A DNA stretch of 64,000 bases from UBA4416 sp038327195 (GTDB lineage: Bacteria > Bacteroidota > Bacteroidia > B-17B0 > Aurantibacillaceae). The DNA lies in assembly GCA_038327195.1 (NCBI GenBank), contig JBBQKU010000022.1:1-64000 (forward strand), read 5' to 3'. Within the stretch, counting starts at the first letter, position 1. Each line of letters begins with the position of its first letter. Of the stretch, positions 34,043-42,734 are shown in pieces. The notes beneath the pieces were generated by a model that ran no database searches, was not told where the DNA came from, and saw only the letters and a program-made list of their open reading frames with translations. The translations under genes and the position numbers were made by a program.

Positions 34043-36379
34043 TTAAAACTTTAAGCTTAAATTAATATTTGGTAAAATTGGTAATTGATTAACACGTTTG
34101 TTTTTTACACGATCGTAATAAAAAATATTTTCACGATTATAAGCATTGGTTGCCCCAACGTTTAATTCAAATTTCATACGCTCACTGATATTATATAACC
34201 ATTTTAAACTAATGTCTAAACGGTGATAATCAGGCAAACGCTTTGAGTTATAATCACCTGGTACATAACCTAAATTAGCGTTTGATGTTGTGTAATCGTA
34301 TGTAAATTGATTATTGAAATCAACTTGTGGATAAAAACCTTGAGTTGGAGTGAAAGGGAAACCAGAACCAAAATTCCAACGAACACTTAAATCCAAATTA
34401 CGTTTTTTACCAAATGTGTAAGTTCCTACTAAATTTACATTATGACGTCTGTCAAAAATTGGCGCGTATGCTTGTACATCTCCACTTACAGTATTTCCAC
34501 TATAACGTGTATTTTTTGACAAGCTATAAACTCCCCAAAAGTAAAAACGATTTTTTTCATATTTTGCTGTGAAATCTAAACCAATAGCTTCACCTTGTTC
34601 TATAATAAAATCTTTTTTAAGGGCATCCGGTTTAGCAGCATTTGCTTCAATGTCATCATAAATTTTTCCACGATTAACGGCAGGCAATTGCGTAAAGTAT
34701 TTCTGATATCCTTCAACTTGAATTTCTAATCCTTTAGCTACATCTAACTCAAAACCAGCTACTACATGCCTTGCTTTTTGAATAACACCTTTTGTTGTAA
34801 CCGTGTTATTGTTTTTGTCCTTATAAGTAGCAGGTAAACTTTCAGGTCCATTTAAGAAACCATAAAATAAATTCACAACATCTTTATCAGAACTAGAACT
34901 CATTAAACTTTGGCTATATAATCCAGCAGCAAATTTCATACGGATTTTTTTTGTAAAATTTAATTTTCCTTGTAAACGAGGCTCAGGAGAAAAATTATTA
35001 AATGTTGCATAATATTGTGCTCGGAAACTTGGTTCCAACACAATAAATTTCTTTCGATCCAACCATCTAAATTTAACATGACCAGCAATTTCAGTCGAGT
35101 TTTTTGTATAGTTTATTTTAGCTAAAAGAGGTGTTTGGATTTCATAAAACGTATTTGTTCCAACTAATTCAAAACCATATTTTAACTCATTACGACCTAA
35201 GTATTTTAAAAAGTTAAAACCTCCGTTAAAACCACCTACTGAACTTGTTTTTTTATCTGTTTCTTGTGAACCTTGATAGTTAATTTTATATTGAGAATAA
35301 GCTAAATTCCCTTCAATTAACAATGACGACGCTGCTGGAATTAAGATAAAATTACTTCCTGCTCCAAAAGAAGCCCAATTAAATGATGCCAAATCTTTGT
35401 AAACCACTTTATCAGTATAATTATATCCAAATAAGTTTACTTTACTTCCATTACCACCATTTATAGACACTTTACCATATAAATCGGTATAATAAAAAGG
35501 TAAACCATCTTTATTTGCATAAGGATATAAAACTTTTGATGTTTGTGGCAAGTAAGATGTTTTACCAGAAAACAAGAATGATGAACTTGCTTTTCCATCT
35601 TCTTTCAATTTTTTTAATGGACCTTCTAAAGTTAATTTTGCACCGAATGTTGATGCAGAAACTTTACCAGCTAATCGTTTTTTATTACCGTCACGCGTTG
35701 TTATATCCATAATAGATGAAGTTCTTCCACCATACTCTGCACCAAATCCAGCACTATAAACATCTGCACTACGCATAATATCATTATCAAAAACAGAAAA
35801 TAAACCAATGGAGTGAAAAGGATTATAAATAACCATTCCATCCATTAATACTTTATTCTGAATTGGTAAACCACCACGAATATATAGTTGTCCACCTTGA
35901 TCTCCGGTAAAAACTACACCTGGTAATACTTGCAAATATTGAGCTAAATCAGGTTCTCCAACACTTGGCAATTTATTAATAGCGATTGGGTCAATTTTTT
36001 GAACTCCAACATTTGGTGTTTCTAATTTCTCTAATGACTCAGCCGTAATATCAACCTGCCCAACTGTGATTCCGCCTTTAGCAGCATAAAACTTCTTAGA
36101 AACAATTTCATTTGCTTTTACAGTTATCGATTCGCTAATCGAATCAAATTCAAGATTAGTAACTTGTATTGTGTAAGGCCCTGGTTTTACTTTAGCTATA
36201 GTAAAGAAGCCATTAATATCCGTTGAAGCCCCATTCGTAGTGCCTTTTAAGTAAACATTACTAAAAGCTACGGGCTCTCCATTTGCTTTGTTGTATACAA
36301 AACCCCTTACAGTTCCTGTTTGTGCAATACTAATTAGAGTAACTAGTACAAATGATAGTGATAATATAAATCGAGTCAT
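34043..36379 (-). CDS. TonB-dependent receptor with carboxypeptidase-regulatory-like domain
   Basis: 778 residues. Signal peptide, then a CarboxypepD_reg-like domain (GTVRGFVYNKANGEPVAFSN, then VYLKGTTNGASTDINGFF), a plug domain (NKLPSVGEPDLAQYLQVLPG, IRGGLPIQNKVLMDGMVIY), and a 22-strand-type barrel. This is the outer-membrane TBDR/OMP group without SusD. It lies 5 bp upstream of the cobalamin adenosyltransferase gene, which makes a corrinoid or metal ligand worth considering, but no B12 motif is visible. Confidence 0.9.
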   Translation of the reverse strand: MTRFILSLSFVLVTLISIAQTGTVRGFVYNKANGEPVAFSNVYLKGTTNGASTDINGFFTIAKVKPGPYTIQVTNLEFDSISESITVKANEIVSKKFYAAKGGITVGQVDITAESLEKLETPNVGVQKIDPIAINKLPSVGEPDLAQYLQVLPGVVFTGDQGGQLYIRGGLPIQNKVLMDGMVIYNPFHSIGLFSVFDNDIMRSADVYSAGFGAEYGGRTSSIMDITTRDGNKKRLAGKVSASTFGAKLTLEGPLKKLKEDGKASSSFLFSGKTSYLPQTSKVLYPYANKDGLPFYYTDLYGKVSINGGNGSKVNLFGYNYTDKVVYKDLASFNWASFGAGSNFILIPAASSLLIEGNLAYSQYKINYQGSQETDKKTSSVGGFNGGFNFLKYLGRNELKYGFELVGTNTFYEIQTPLLAKINYTKNSTEIAGHVKFRWLDRKKFIVLEPSFRAQYYATFNNFSPEPRLQGKLNFTKKIRMKFAAGLYSQSLMSSSSDKDVVNLFYGFLNGPESLPATYKDKNNNTVTTKGVIQKARHVVAGFELDVAKGLEIQVEGYQKYFTQLPAVNRGKIYDDIEANAAKPDALKKDFIIEQGEAIGLDFTAKYEKNRFYFWGVYSLSKNTRYSGNTVSGDVQAYAPIFDRRHNVNLVGTYTFGKKRNLDLSVRWNFGSGFPFTPTQGFYPQVDFNNQFTYDYTTSNANLGYVPGDYNSKRLPDYHRLDISLKWLYNISERMKFELNVGATNAYNRENIFYYDRVKNKRVNQLPILPNINLSLKF

Positions 36380-36487
36380 AAAATTTTAAAAATTGGAAAA
36401 CAAAAATACCATTTTCTACGAGTAAAAAAAGGGTTTTTTTTGGGATAATATGGGAAACTTATCTATTTCAAGTCAAAAAAAAGACAA

Positions 36488-37825
36488 TTACCGGTTAAAA
36501 CTCAACCTTTCACCTTTTTTCGACTCATCAAATGTTCCATTATCATATACTAAATGTCCATTTACAAAGGTTTTCTCTATACTTGAACCAAAAGTGTATC
36601 CTTCAAATGGACTCCAACCACATTTATACAAAAGACTCTCTTTTGTAACTGTATTTGGCTTATTTAAATTAATTAAAACTAAATCTGCAAAATAACCCTC
36701 TCTGATATAGCCACGTTTCTCTATATGGAAAATATCAGCAACGTTATGGCTCATTTTATTGACAATCATTTCCAATGTAATTTGCTTCTTTTTGTAAAAT
36801 TCCAGCATTGCTAAAATGGAATGCTGAACTAAAGGCCCACCACTTGGTGCTTTTAAATATGATTGACTTTTTTCTTCAATGGTGTGAGGGGCGTGATCAG
36901 TAGCAATCACATCAATTCTACCATCTAATACTGCTTCAAAAATTTGAGCTCTATCGTATTCTGTTTTAACCGATGGATTCCATTTTATGAAATTTCCTTT
37001 GGCTTTATAATCATCATCATTAAACCACAAATGATGGATACAAGCTTCTGCCGTTATGCGCTTTTGTTTTAAAGGAATTTTATTAGTAAATAAACTTAAT
37101 TCTTTAGCACTTGAAATATGCAAAACATGTAAACGCGTATTGTATTTTTTGGCAAGTGCCACAGCAAAGGAAGACGATTTATAACAAGCCTCATCATTTC
37201 TGATAATAGGATGAAAATAAGTTGGAATATCTTCGCCATATTCGGCAACAATTCGTGTCTGATTTTCTTTTATCATTGGGTCATATTCGCAATGAGTAGC
37301 AATTAACGTATTCGACTTTTCAAAAAAACCTTCTAATGTTTTTTCGTTATCAACCAACATATCTCCAGTGCTAGAACCCATAAAGATTTTCAAACCACAA
37401 ACTGTTTTATAATCAACTTTTAAAGTTTCTTCTAAGTTAATATTAGTGCCACCCATAAAAAATGAGTAGTTAGCCAATGAAACTTCTTTGGCACGAGTAT
37501 ATTTTTTTTCTAATTCAACAATAGTAACAGCTTGTGGAACAGTATTTGGCATTTCCATATAAGTAGTTACACCGCCCGCTACAGCCGCTTTTGCTTCTGT
37601 ATAAATTTCACCTTTATGAGTTAAACCTGGTTCTCTAAAATGAACCTGATCATCAATTGCACCGGGCATTAATATTAAACCTTCGGCATTAATAATGGTT
37701 GCATTTGGCTCAGTAATATCTCTTTCAATTTTTGAAATAAACTGTCCTTCAATTAAAACATCAGAAACAAAAGTTTCATTTTCATTGATAATGGTTGCGT
37801 TTTTTATAAGTGTCTTTTGCATCAT
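36488..37825 (-). CDS. pyrC: Dihydroorotase (class I, allantoinase-like amidohydrolase)
   Basis: 445 residues. The amidohydrolase metal site begins with D-D-Q-V-H-F-R-E-P-G (the HxH equivalent is V-H-F-R), followed by HKGEIYTEAKAAVAGGVTTY and the late D-H-A-P-H-T motif. Dihydroorotase closes carbamoyl-aspartate to dihydroorotate in pyrimidine synthesis. Allantoinases are close relatives, but no purine-catabolic genes are nearby. Confidence 0.88.
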   Translation of the reverse strand: MMQKTLIKNATIINENETFVSDVLIEGQFISKIERDITEPNATIINAEGLILMPGAIDDQVHFREPGLTHKGEIYTEAKAAVAGGVTTYMEMPNTVPQAVTIVELEKKYTRAKEVSLANYSFFMGGTNINLEETLKVDYKTVCGLKIFMGSSTGDMLVDNEKTLEGFFEKSNTLIATHCEYDPMIKENQTRIVAEYGEDIPTYFHPIIRNDEACYKSSSFAVALAKKYNTRLHVLHISSAKELSLFTNKIPLKQKRITAEACIHHLWFNDDDYKAKGNFIKWNPSVKTEYDRAQIFEAVLDGRIDVIATDHAPHTIEEKSQSYLKAPSGGPLVQHSILAMLEFYKKKQITLEMIVNKMSHNVADIFHIEKRGYIREGYFADLVLINLNKPNTVTKESLLYKCGWSPFEGYTFGSSIEKTFVNGHLVYDNGTFDESKKGERLSFNR

Positions 37826-37846
37826 GAATACAAATATAAAGTTTAT

Positions 37847-38254
37847 CTATTTCTTTAAAGAATCTAAAACTGTAATTTCCACTTTAGTTAATCCAGAACT
37901 TATAAAATTAAGTTGTTTGGCTGCTTTATAACTTAAATCAATCGTTCTTTTAGATTTTTTAGGTAAACGGTCGTTTACTTTTACAATAACTGTTGAGTCG
38001 TTTTTAATATTTCTAACTTTTACGAATGTACCAAATTTTAAGGTTTTATGAGCAGCAGTCAGTTTATCATTATAAAATAGTTCTCCTGAAGTTGTTTTTC
38101 TTCCATTAAATTTTTTGGCATAATAACTAGCCAACCCTTTTTCAGTTGTTTGGTTTTCAACTAAAGAAGATCTTGTTAAAGTGGAATCTTGAGAAAATCC
38201 ATAACATGAAATGAATAAGAAACAAAAAGGAAAATATAGATTAATTAATTTCAT
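37847..38254 (-). CDS. RlpA-like septal ring lytic transglycosylase family protein
   Basis: 135 residues, signal peptide then one double-psi beta-barrel. GLASYYAKKFNGRKTTSGEL, NDKLTAAHKTLKFGTFVKVR and VKVNDRLPKKSKRTIDLSYK-A match RlpA (catalytic E and D positions present). The SPOR domain of longer RlpA forms is absent. It acts on denuded peptidoglycan glycan strands or binds wall. Confidence 0.9.
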   Translation of the reverse strand: MKLINLYFPFCFLFISCYGFSQDSTLTRSSLVENQTTEKGLASYYAKKFNGRKTTSGELFYNDKLTAAHKTLKFGTFVKVRNIKNDSTVIVKVNDRLPKKSKRTIDLSYKAAKQLNFISSGLTKVEITVLDSLKK

Positions 38255-38298
38255 TCCATTAAGATAAAGAATAAAAACGAGAAAAACTATTTAAAAAA

Positions 38299-39192
38299 TC
38301 AGTGATCAAATAAATCTGATTCAGAATTATGAAGTTTTTTAAGTGAACCTTCATGCTCATCAATTACATCAGTACCACGCTTGTAATCATTAATTTTTCG
38401 ATTAAACACATTGCTAGCTTTTACAACAAAAGATGGGTATTGATGGCTCAGAATCAATCTTTCATAACTATAAGGGTCAGTTGTTCTTAAATTAATAGCT
38501 TTAAATGAACTTAATAAATCGCGACATTCGTTAAAACTAAAATAAAAAAGAGGATATTCTGTTTCCAATTTTTGATCTTTATAAATTGGTGCAAAATAAA
38601 TTAAACGTTTGTCTAACTGAGCCCAATGTTTATCAAAATACCAATCTTCACAAAACAAATAACCTACTAAGTCTTTACTATTTAACTGTCGATCAATATT
38701 CTTTTTCACAACTTCTGGATTTCCATCCGAATCATAAATAGTTTCTGTTAACGAATCTTTGAATGTTAATATAGTTTGCAATTTTTTGATATAAATCTTT
38801 TCCTTCTTTATATTATCATCAAATTTTTCAGAACTATAGGCATTCACTTTCCCCGTTAAAACTCCAAATTTTAATACTTCAAATAAATCTAAATATTCAC
38901 ACGTGTTATTGGGGGTAAATACTTTTTGAGCTTCAATTTCTTTCAGATCTATAATTCGCCAAACTCTTTGTCCGCTCAGAGCTTGTGGTTTAACAAGTGT
39001 ATCTAAATTAATTGGTCTTTTATAAAATTTCTTATAAATACTCTGAGGATTACATTCACTATAAGTTCCTGGATTATAAACATTACCAGGCGATTGAGAA
39101 TAAATATATTCACAACAAGAAAATAGTATTATTATCAAATAAAATTTCAACAGTATTAAATATACTTTATTGAAATTAAAAAAGCAAATCAA
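38299..39192 (-). CDS. GldN-family type IX secretion/gliding protein paralog
   Basis: 297 residues. The blocks RVWRIIDLKEIEAQKVFTP, GYLFCEDWYFDKHWAQLDKR, LIYFAPIY, LFYFSFNECRDLLSS and FNRKINDYKRGTDVIDEHEG follow the order of GldN, a component of the periplasmic ring of the type IX secretion/gliding machinery. It is alone here: gldK, gldL and gldM are absent, so it is probably a paralog of the operon-encoded GldN. A hydrophobic N-terminus with Cys-Cys near residue 26 may act as an export signal. Confidence 0.75.
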   Translation of the reverse strand: MICFFNFNKVYLILLKFYLIIILFSCCEYIYSQSPGNVYNPGTYSECNPQSIYKKFYKRPINLDTLVKPQALSGQRVWRIIDLKEIEAQKVFTPNNTCEYLDLFEVLKFGVLTGKVNAYSSEKFDDNIKKEKIYIKKLQTILTFKDSLTETIYDSDGNPEVVKKNIDRQLNSKDLVGYLFCEDWYFDKHWAQLDKRLIYFAPIYKDQKLETEYPLFYFSFNECRDLLSSFKAINLRTTDPYSYERLILSHQYPSFVVKASNVFNRKINDYKRGTDVIDEHEGSLKKLHNSESDLFDH

Positions 39193-39223
39193 ACATAAAA
39201 TTGCCTATTTTTTCAATAGCAAA

Positions 39224-39566
39224 CTATTTAGGGTTCACTCAAAAAAGTAGTTATATTTTATTTTCTTTTTTCTTGAAAAAAAAGAAACAAAAATTCAAGG
39301 CGAAAAGCCAACTCCAATTCTTTTATCGCACAAATACCTTCGCGATACCGCCTAAAAAATTGGCTAACACTCCTGCTGGCTCAAAGCTTATTACGCTTTG
39401 CCCTACACCTTTTCGCCAAAAACAACCGCACTATTACTAAAGTATGTATTAATTTGTATGCAATGATTTTTAATTGATTGTTAAATTAGCTTTGCATTTA
39501 TTTTAAGTCAAAGTTTCTGAATTTCTTTATTCATAAGCGTTTTATTTCAATGAGTGAATCCTATTT
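39224..39566. repeat. MITE-like dispersed repeat, copy 2
   Basis: Left end TATTTAGGGTTCACTCAAA; right end TGAGTGAATCCTATTTAA (39551-39568). The two ends are inverted over about 13 of 14 bases (TGAGTGAA(C/T)CCTA). Interior blocks CAAGGCGAAAAGCCAA, CTTCGCGATACCGCC, ACACCTTTTCGCC and TTTCTGAATTTCTTTATTCA match the 24.0-kb copy. The right end overlaps the stop of the receptor gene. No transposase is encoded. Confidence 0.65.
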
Positions 39567-41792
39567 AATCTTAAACCTCAATCCTGCATAAAACATTCTG
39601 CCATAAATTGGTCCCCAAACCATGCTTGCATCAAAGTATTTACTAAATGGTGCATCGCTCGCAACAATTGGATTAGCTTGTTTATAATCCAATGCATTTT
39701 CGACACCTAAATAAATATTAAAATCTGCTTTTTTAATTTTTGTTACATAAGTAATTTGCGCTAACACATTATAAAAATCTGGCGAATAAGAAGCGCGTTG
39801 ATACTCTGTTGGATTTAAAACTGTTTGTGGTAAACGTTTTTTACCATTGTATTGCAAAGTTGCGTCAAACAACCAATGTTTCTTTTTGGTTTCATAACCT
39901 ACATTTATAAACGCTCTGTGTGCCGATACAAATGCCTTTTGCATTAAACCACTTTTATAATTCACTTTTGTATCCACATAACGATAAGCTGTTTTAATAT
40001 ATAATCGTTTACGAATTTCCCAACCAAATTCAGCTTGTGCCGTGTTTGAATAAGAAGGTCCATTTAAATTATAAAACCAAACTTGCTGTGTGCTTTTATC
40101 AACATCAGCCACAACTTGCTGTGTAAAATCTGTTCTATAGATATCAACAGTTACATAGGCATCTTTAAAATTCAATTTCATTTTTTGTGTAAAATTAAAT
40201 CCGTAGTTCCAACCAACTTCTGGATTTAAACCATAAGGCATTTTTAAATCGCTCGATTCAATTATCCAATCACGAGAAGTTGCCATATATGCCATGTTTT
40301 CAGAAAACACATTAGCAGTTTTTAAGGCTCTTCCTCCACTTAATCGGAATACAGTTTTGCTTTTATTTAAAGCATAACGCAGATGCAAGCGTGGCGTAAA
40401 AAATAGTCCATAGTAATTATGATAATCGGCACGTAAACCAGCCACTACATTAAATTTTTCGCCATTATTATGCGCAAATTCAGCAAATGCTCCGCCTACT
40501 CTTTCATCTCGTTTATACTGAAATAATTTATAAGTTTCATCCGTTTTATCATTCATAAAACTTGCACCAATTTTGTAAATATTATTAGTTGTTTTAATAA
40601 AACTTTGAAAAATATAATTTGCATAAAAAGTAGTTTGTAAACCATTATATGCATTTAAACCATACGTGTTTTTTTGATCATGATTTAAATATGATAATTG
40701 TAAACCCATACTGGTTGCAGGTTTCTTTTTGAAAACAAAACCAGTTTTACTAAATACTTCCCACTTTTTATTTTCAATATTAAGTTTATATAAAGCAGCC
40801 GTATCTGATTTTACTGTTGACGAAAACTGACCGCCTGTTCTACTATCTTGTAAATAAGCGCCTCCAAATTGTGCTTCAAATCCTTTACCACTATTGTAAC
40901 TATACTTATTCATGATATTGTATTGTTTACCAATTGGAATATCAGCAAAACCATCACCATTCATATCTTGCACTAAAGGATTAAAACTGGCATGAGATAA
41001 AATACCTGCTGAAAATTTTTCATTGAAACGGTGCTTCACATTTAAATTATATTCGTTACGTGCATTTTGATTCACATACGTATTGAAATTTATTTTATCG
41101 GACGTTTCAGGACTTTGCAACTCTGTATTTATTTGCCCTGTAAAACTTTCATAACCATTAATAACAGAGCCTGCGCCTTTGCTTAATTGTATAGATTGTA
41201 TCCAAGTTCCTGGAACAAAACTTAAGCCATAACCACTTGCTAAACCTCTTAAATACGGCATGTTTTCTTTAGTAATTTGCGCATATTGTCCTGATAAACC
41301 TAGCATTTGAATTTGTTTAGTTCCTGTAATTGCATCTGCAAAATTTACATCCACACTTGGGTTTGTTTCAAAGCTTTCAGACAAATTACAACAAGCGGCT
41401 TTCATCAACGAGCGTTCTCCAAGCGTTTCAACCTTTATTGGATTTAAGTAAGAAAATTCGGTTCCACTTGTTTCGTATATTATTTGAACCTCATTTAATT
41501 CTATCCCACTTTTTAAAATAAGTGTCATAAATTTAGATGTATCTGAAACACTAATCGTATCAGTATTATAACCTAAGGCTTTTACAATTAATTGATTGGT
41601 AATAGCATTCGTATTTATAGAAAAACGTCCATTTTCATTTGTTGTTGTAGCTGTTTGCGTATTTTTCCAAAACAACACAACTCCAATAACGGCAGTAGTA
41701 TCGCTTTTAGAATTAATTTCTAAAACACGACCTTTTAGTTGTGCAAAACTTGGTGTTGCACAAAGTATCAATAGTAAAATTAACAGTCGCAT
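39561..41792 (-). CDS. TonB-dependent receptor (putative metal receptor)
   Basis: 743 residues. Signal peptide, CarboxypepD_reg-like domain (QLKGRVLEINSKSDTTAVIG), plug with LMKAACCNLSESFETNPSVD (the A-A-C-C-N-L-S-E-S-F signature seen in a Bacteroidota TBDR group) and AITGTKQIQMLGLSGQYAQI, then a barrel. Its ATG overlaps the stop of the HMA-domain gene (TAATG), so it is translationally coupled. This and the Cys-rich neighbours suggest metal (copper?) uptake or sensing. Confidence 0.9.
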   Translation of the reverse strand: MRLLILLLILCATPSFAQLKGRVLEINSKSDTTAVIGVVLFWKNTQTATTTNENGRFSINTNAITNQLIVKALGYNTDTISVSDTSKFMTLILKSGIELNEVQIIYETSGTEFSYLNPIKVETLGERSLMKAACCNLSESFETNPSVDVNFADAITGTKQIQMLGLSGQYAQITKENMPYLRGLASGYGLSFVPGTWIQSIQLSKGAGSVINGYESFTGQINTELQSPETSDKINFNTYVNQNARNEYNLNVKHRFNEKFSAGILSHASFNPLVQDMNGDGFADIPIGKQYNIMNKYSYNSGKGFEAQFGGAYLQDSRTGGQFSSTVKSDTAALYKLNIENKKWEVFSKTGFVFKKKPATSMGLQLSYLNHDQKNTYGLNAYNGLQTTFYANYIFQSFIKTTNNIYKIGASFMNDKTDETYKLFQYKRDERVGGAFAEFAHNNGEKFNVVAGLRADYHNYYGLFFTPRLHLRYALNKSKTVFRLSGGRALKTANVFSENMAYMATSRDWIIESSDLKMPYGLNPEVGWNYGFNFTQKMKLNFKDAYVTVDIYRTDFTQQVVADVDKSTQQVWFYNLNGPSYSNTAQAEFGWEIRKRLYIKTAYRYVDTKVNYKSGLMQKAFVSAHRAFINVGYETKKKHWLFDATLQYNGKKRLPQTVLNPTEYQRASYSPDFYNVLAQITYVTKIKKADFNIYLGVENALDYKQANPIVASDAPFSKYFDASMVWGPIYGRMFYAGLRFKIK

Positions 41793-42133
41793 TACTTTTT
41801 CTTACAGTCGGTAGACTCGTATTTACAACAACTAGGTAAAGCTTTATAACTAGCAGAATCAGCCTTTTGAGTAGCCGTTTTATGCCCTGCTTTTGCAATA
41901 GCTTTTTCTATTTGTTCTAAGCTCACTTTTTTGGTATCGTATGTTACAGATAAAACTTGAGTCGTTTCGCTCCAAACGCTATTTTTTACGCCTTTTATAT
42001 CGGCAGCGTTTTCAATACGGTCTTTGCATTCTCCACAATTTCCTTTTACTGAAACCGTAGATGTTATGATGGTTGTTTGAGACTTTAATGTTATTGAACA
42101 AAAAAGACTAAATAGGATGATAATTGTTTTCAT
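41792..42133 (-). CDS. Secreted heavy-metal-associated (HMA) domain protein
   Basis: 113 residues. Signal peptide, then an HMA fold with metal site GNCGECKDRIENAADIKGVK (C33, C36). The C-terminal tail PSCCKYESTDCKKK is Cys-rich, adding further metal ligands. HMA domains bind Cu(I) or other soft metals. It is translationally coupled to the TonB receptor and lies downstream of the HYC_CC_PP gene. Confidence 0.9.
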   Translation of the reverse strand: MKTIIILFSLFCSITLKSQTTIITSTVSVKGNCGECKDRIENAADIKGVKNSVWSETTQVLSVTYDTKKVSLEQIEKAIAKAGHKTATQKADSASYKALPSCCKYESTDCKKK

Positions 42134-42169
42134 TTGTATGTATAAGTTGAATTTTAATTTTAGTTACAG

Positions 42170-42232
42170 TCACCCTGAACTTGCTTCAGGGTCTCTTTGT
42201 CGCTGAGATTCTGAAACAAGTTCAGAATGACC
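42170..42232. repeat. REP-like palindrome ('TCACCCTGAAC' family)
   Basis: Arms GTCACCCTGAACTTGCTTCA(GGGTCTC) and (GAGATTC)TGAAACAAGTTCAGAATGAC are imperfect inverted repeats at both ends of 63 bp. Such palindromes occur widely between Bacteroidota genes and may form stem-loops in mRNA. Confidence 0.7.
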
Positions 42233-42244
42233 AGCGCAAAAAAA

Positions 42245-42655
42245 TCAAATTCTTAAATTACTAACGGAAACCATATCGTCCTGAACCCGATTAGGCGGAT
42301 GATCTTTTTTATTAATTAAAAAAACAGAATAAGGAATTTGTTTGGCAGATAAATACTCAATCTGATTTGGGAAAATAAACAAATCGGTAATTGATGCTTT
42401 ACAATCTGAAATTAACGTAAAAAATGTAAAATCTGATTTGAATGCAACATGCTTTGAATCATTATGACAACAGCCATCTTCTTCAGCCGTGTCAGAATCT
42501 TCTTCTTCACCACAGCAAGATGTAGGTTTTGAAAATAAAGCAATCTTCTCTAATTCGCCTCCACAGTAATGAGCAACAATTTTAACACCCACAGCAGAAA
42601 ACACATACGTGCAAACGATAAGTGAAAAAATAAGTTTATGTAATTGCTTTTTCAA
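42245..42655 (-). CDS. HYC_CC_PP family protein
   Basis: 136 residues with a signal sequence and the motifs that name the family: A-H-Y-C-G-G near residue 29, S-C-C-G and C-C-H-N in an acidic Cys-rich stretch (SCCGEEEDSDTAEEDGCCHN), and D-H-P-P-N-R near the C-terminus. The function is unknown, but the Cys/His motifs suggest metal binding. It heads a probable operon with the HMA protein and TonB receptor. Confidence 0.85.
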   Translation of the reverse strand: MKKQLHKLIFSLIVCTYVFSAVGVKIVAHYCGGELEKIALFSKPTSCCGEEEDSDTAEEDGCCHNDSKHVAFKSDFTFFTLISDCKASITDLFIFPNQIEYLSAKQIPYSVFLINKKDHPPNRVQDDMVSVSNLRI

Positions 42656-42734
42656 GATGTTAATTTCTACTTACAAATTTACTATGTTATTTATATTAAA
42701 AATAACAAATTTGTTAAAGTTTTACAACTATAAA

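Noticed and set aside
33483..36379. Cobalamin (B12) riboswitch upstream of the receptor/adenosyltransferase genes
   Set aside because: The 108-bp gap 36380-36487 is too short and has no recognisable B12-box-like conserved sequence.
39201..39440. 79-residue plus-strand frame
   Set aside because: It lies entirely within the MITE-like repeat and reads low-complexity Lys/Phe sequence.
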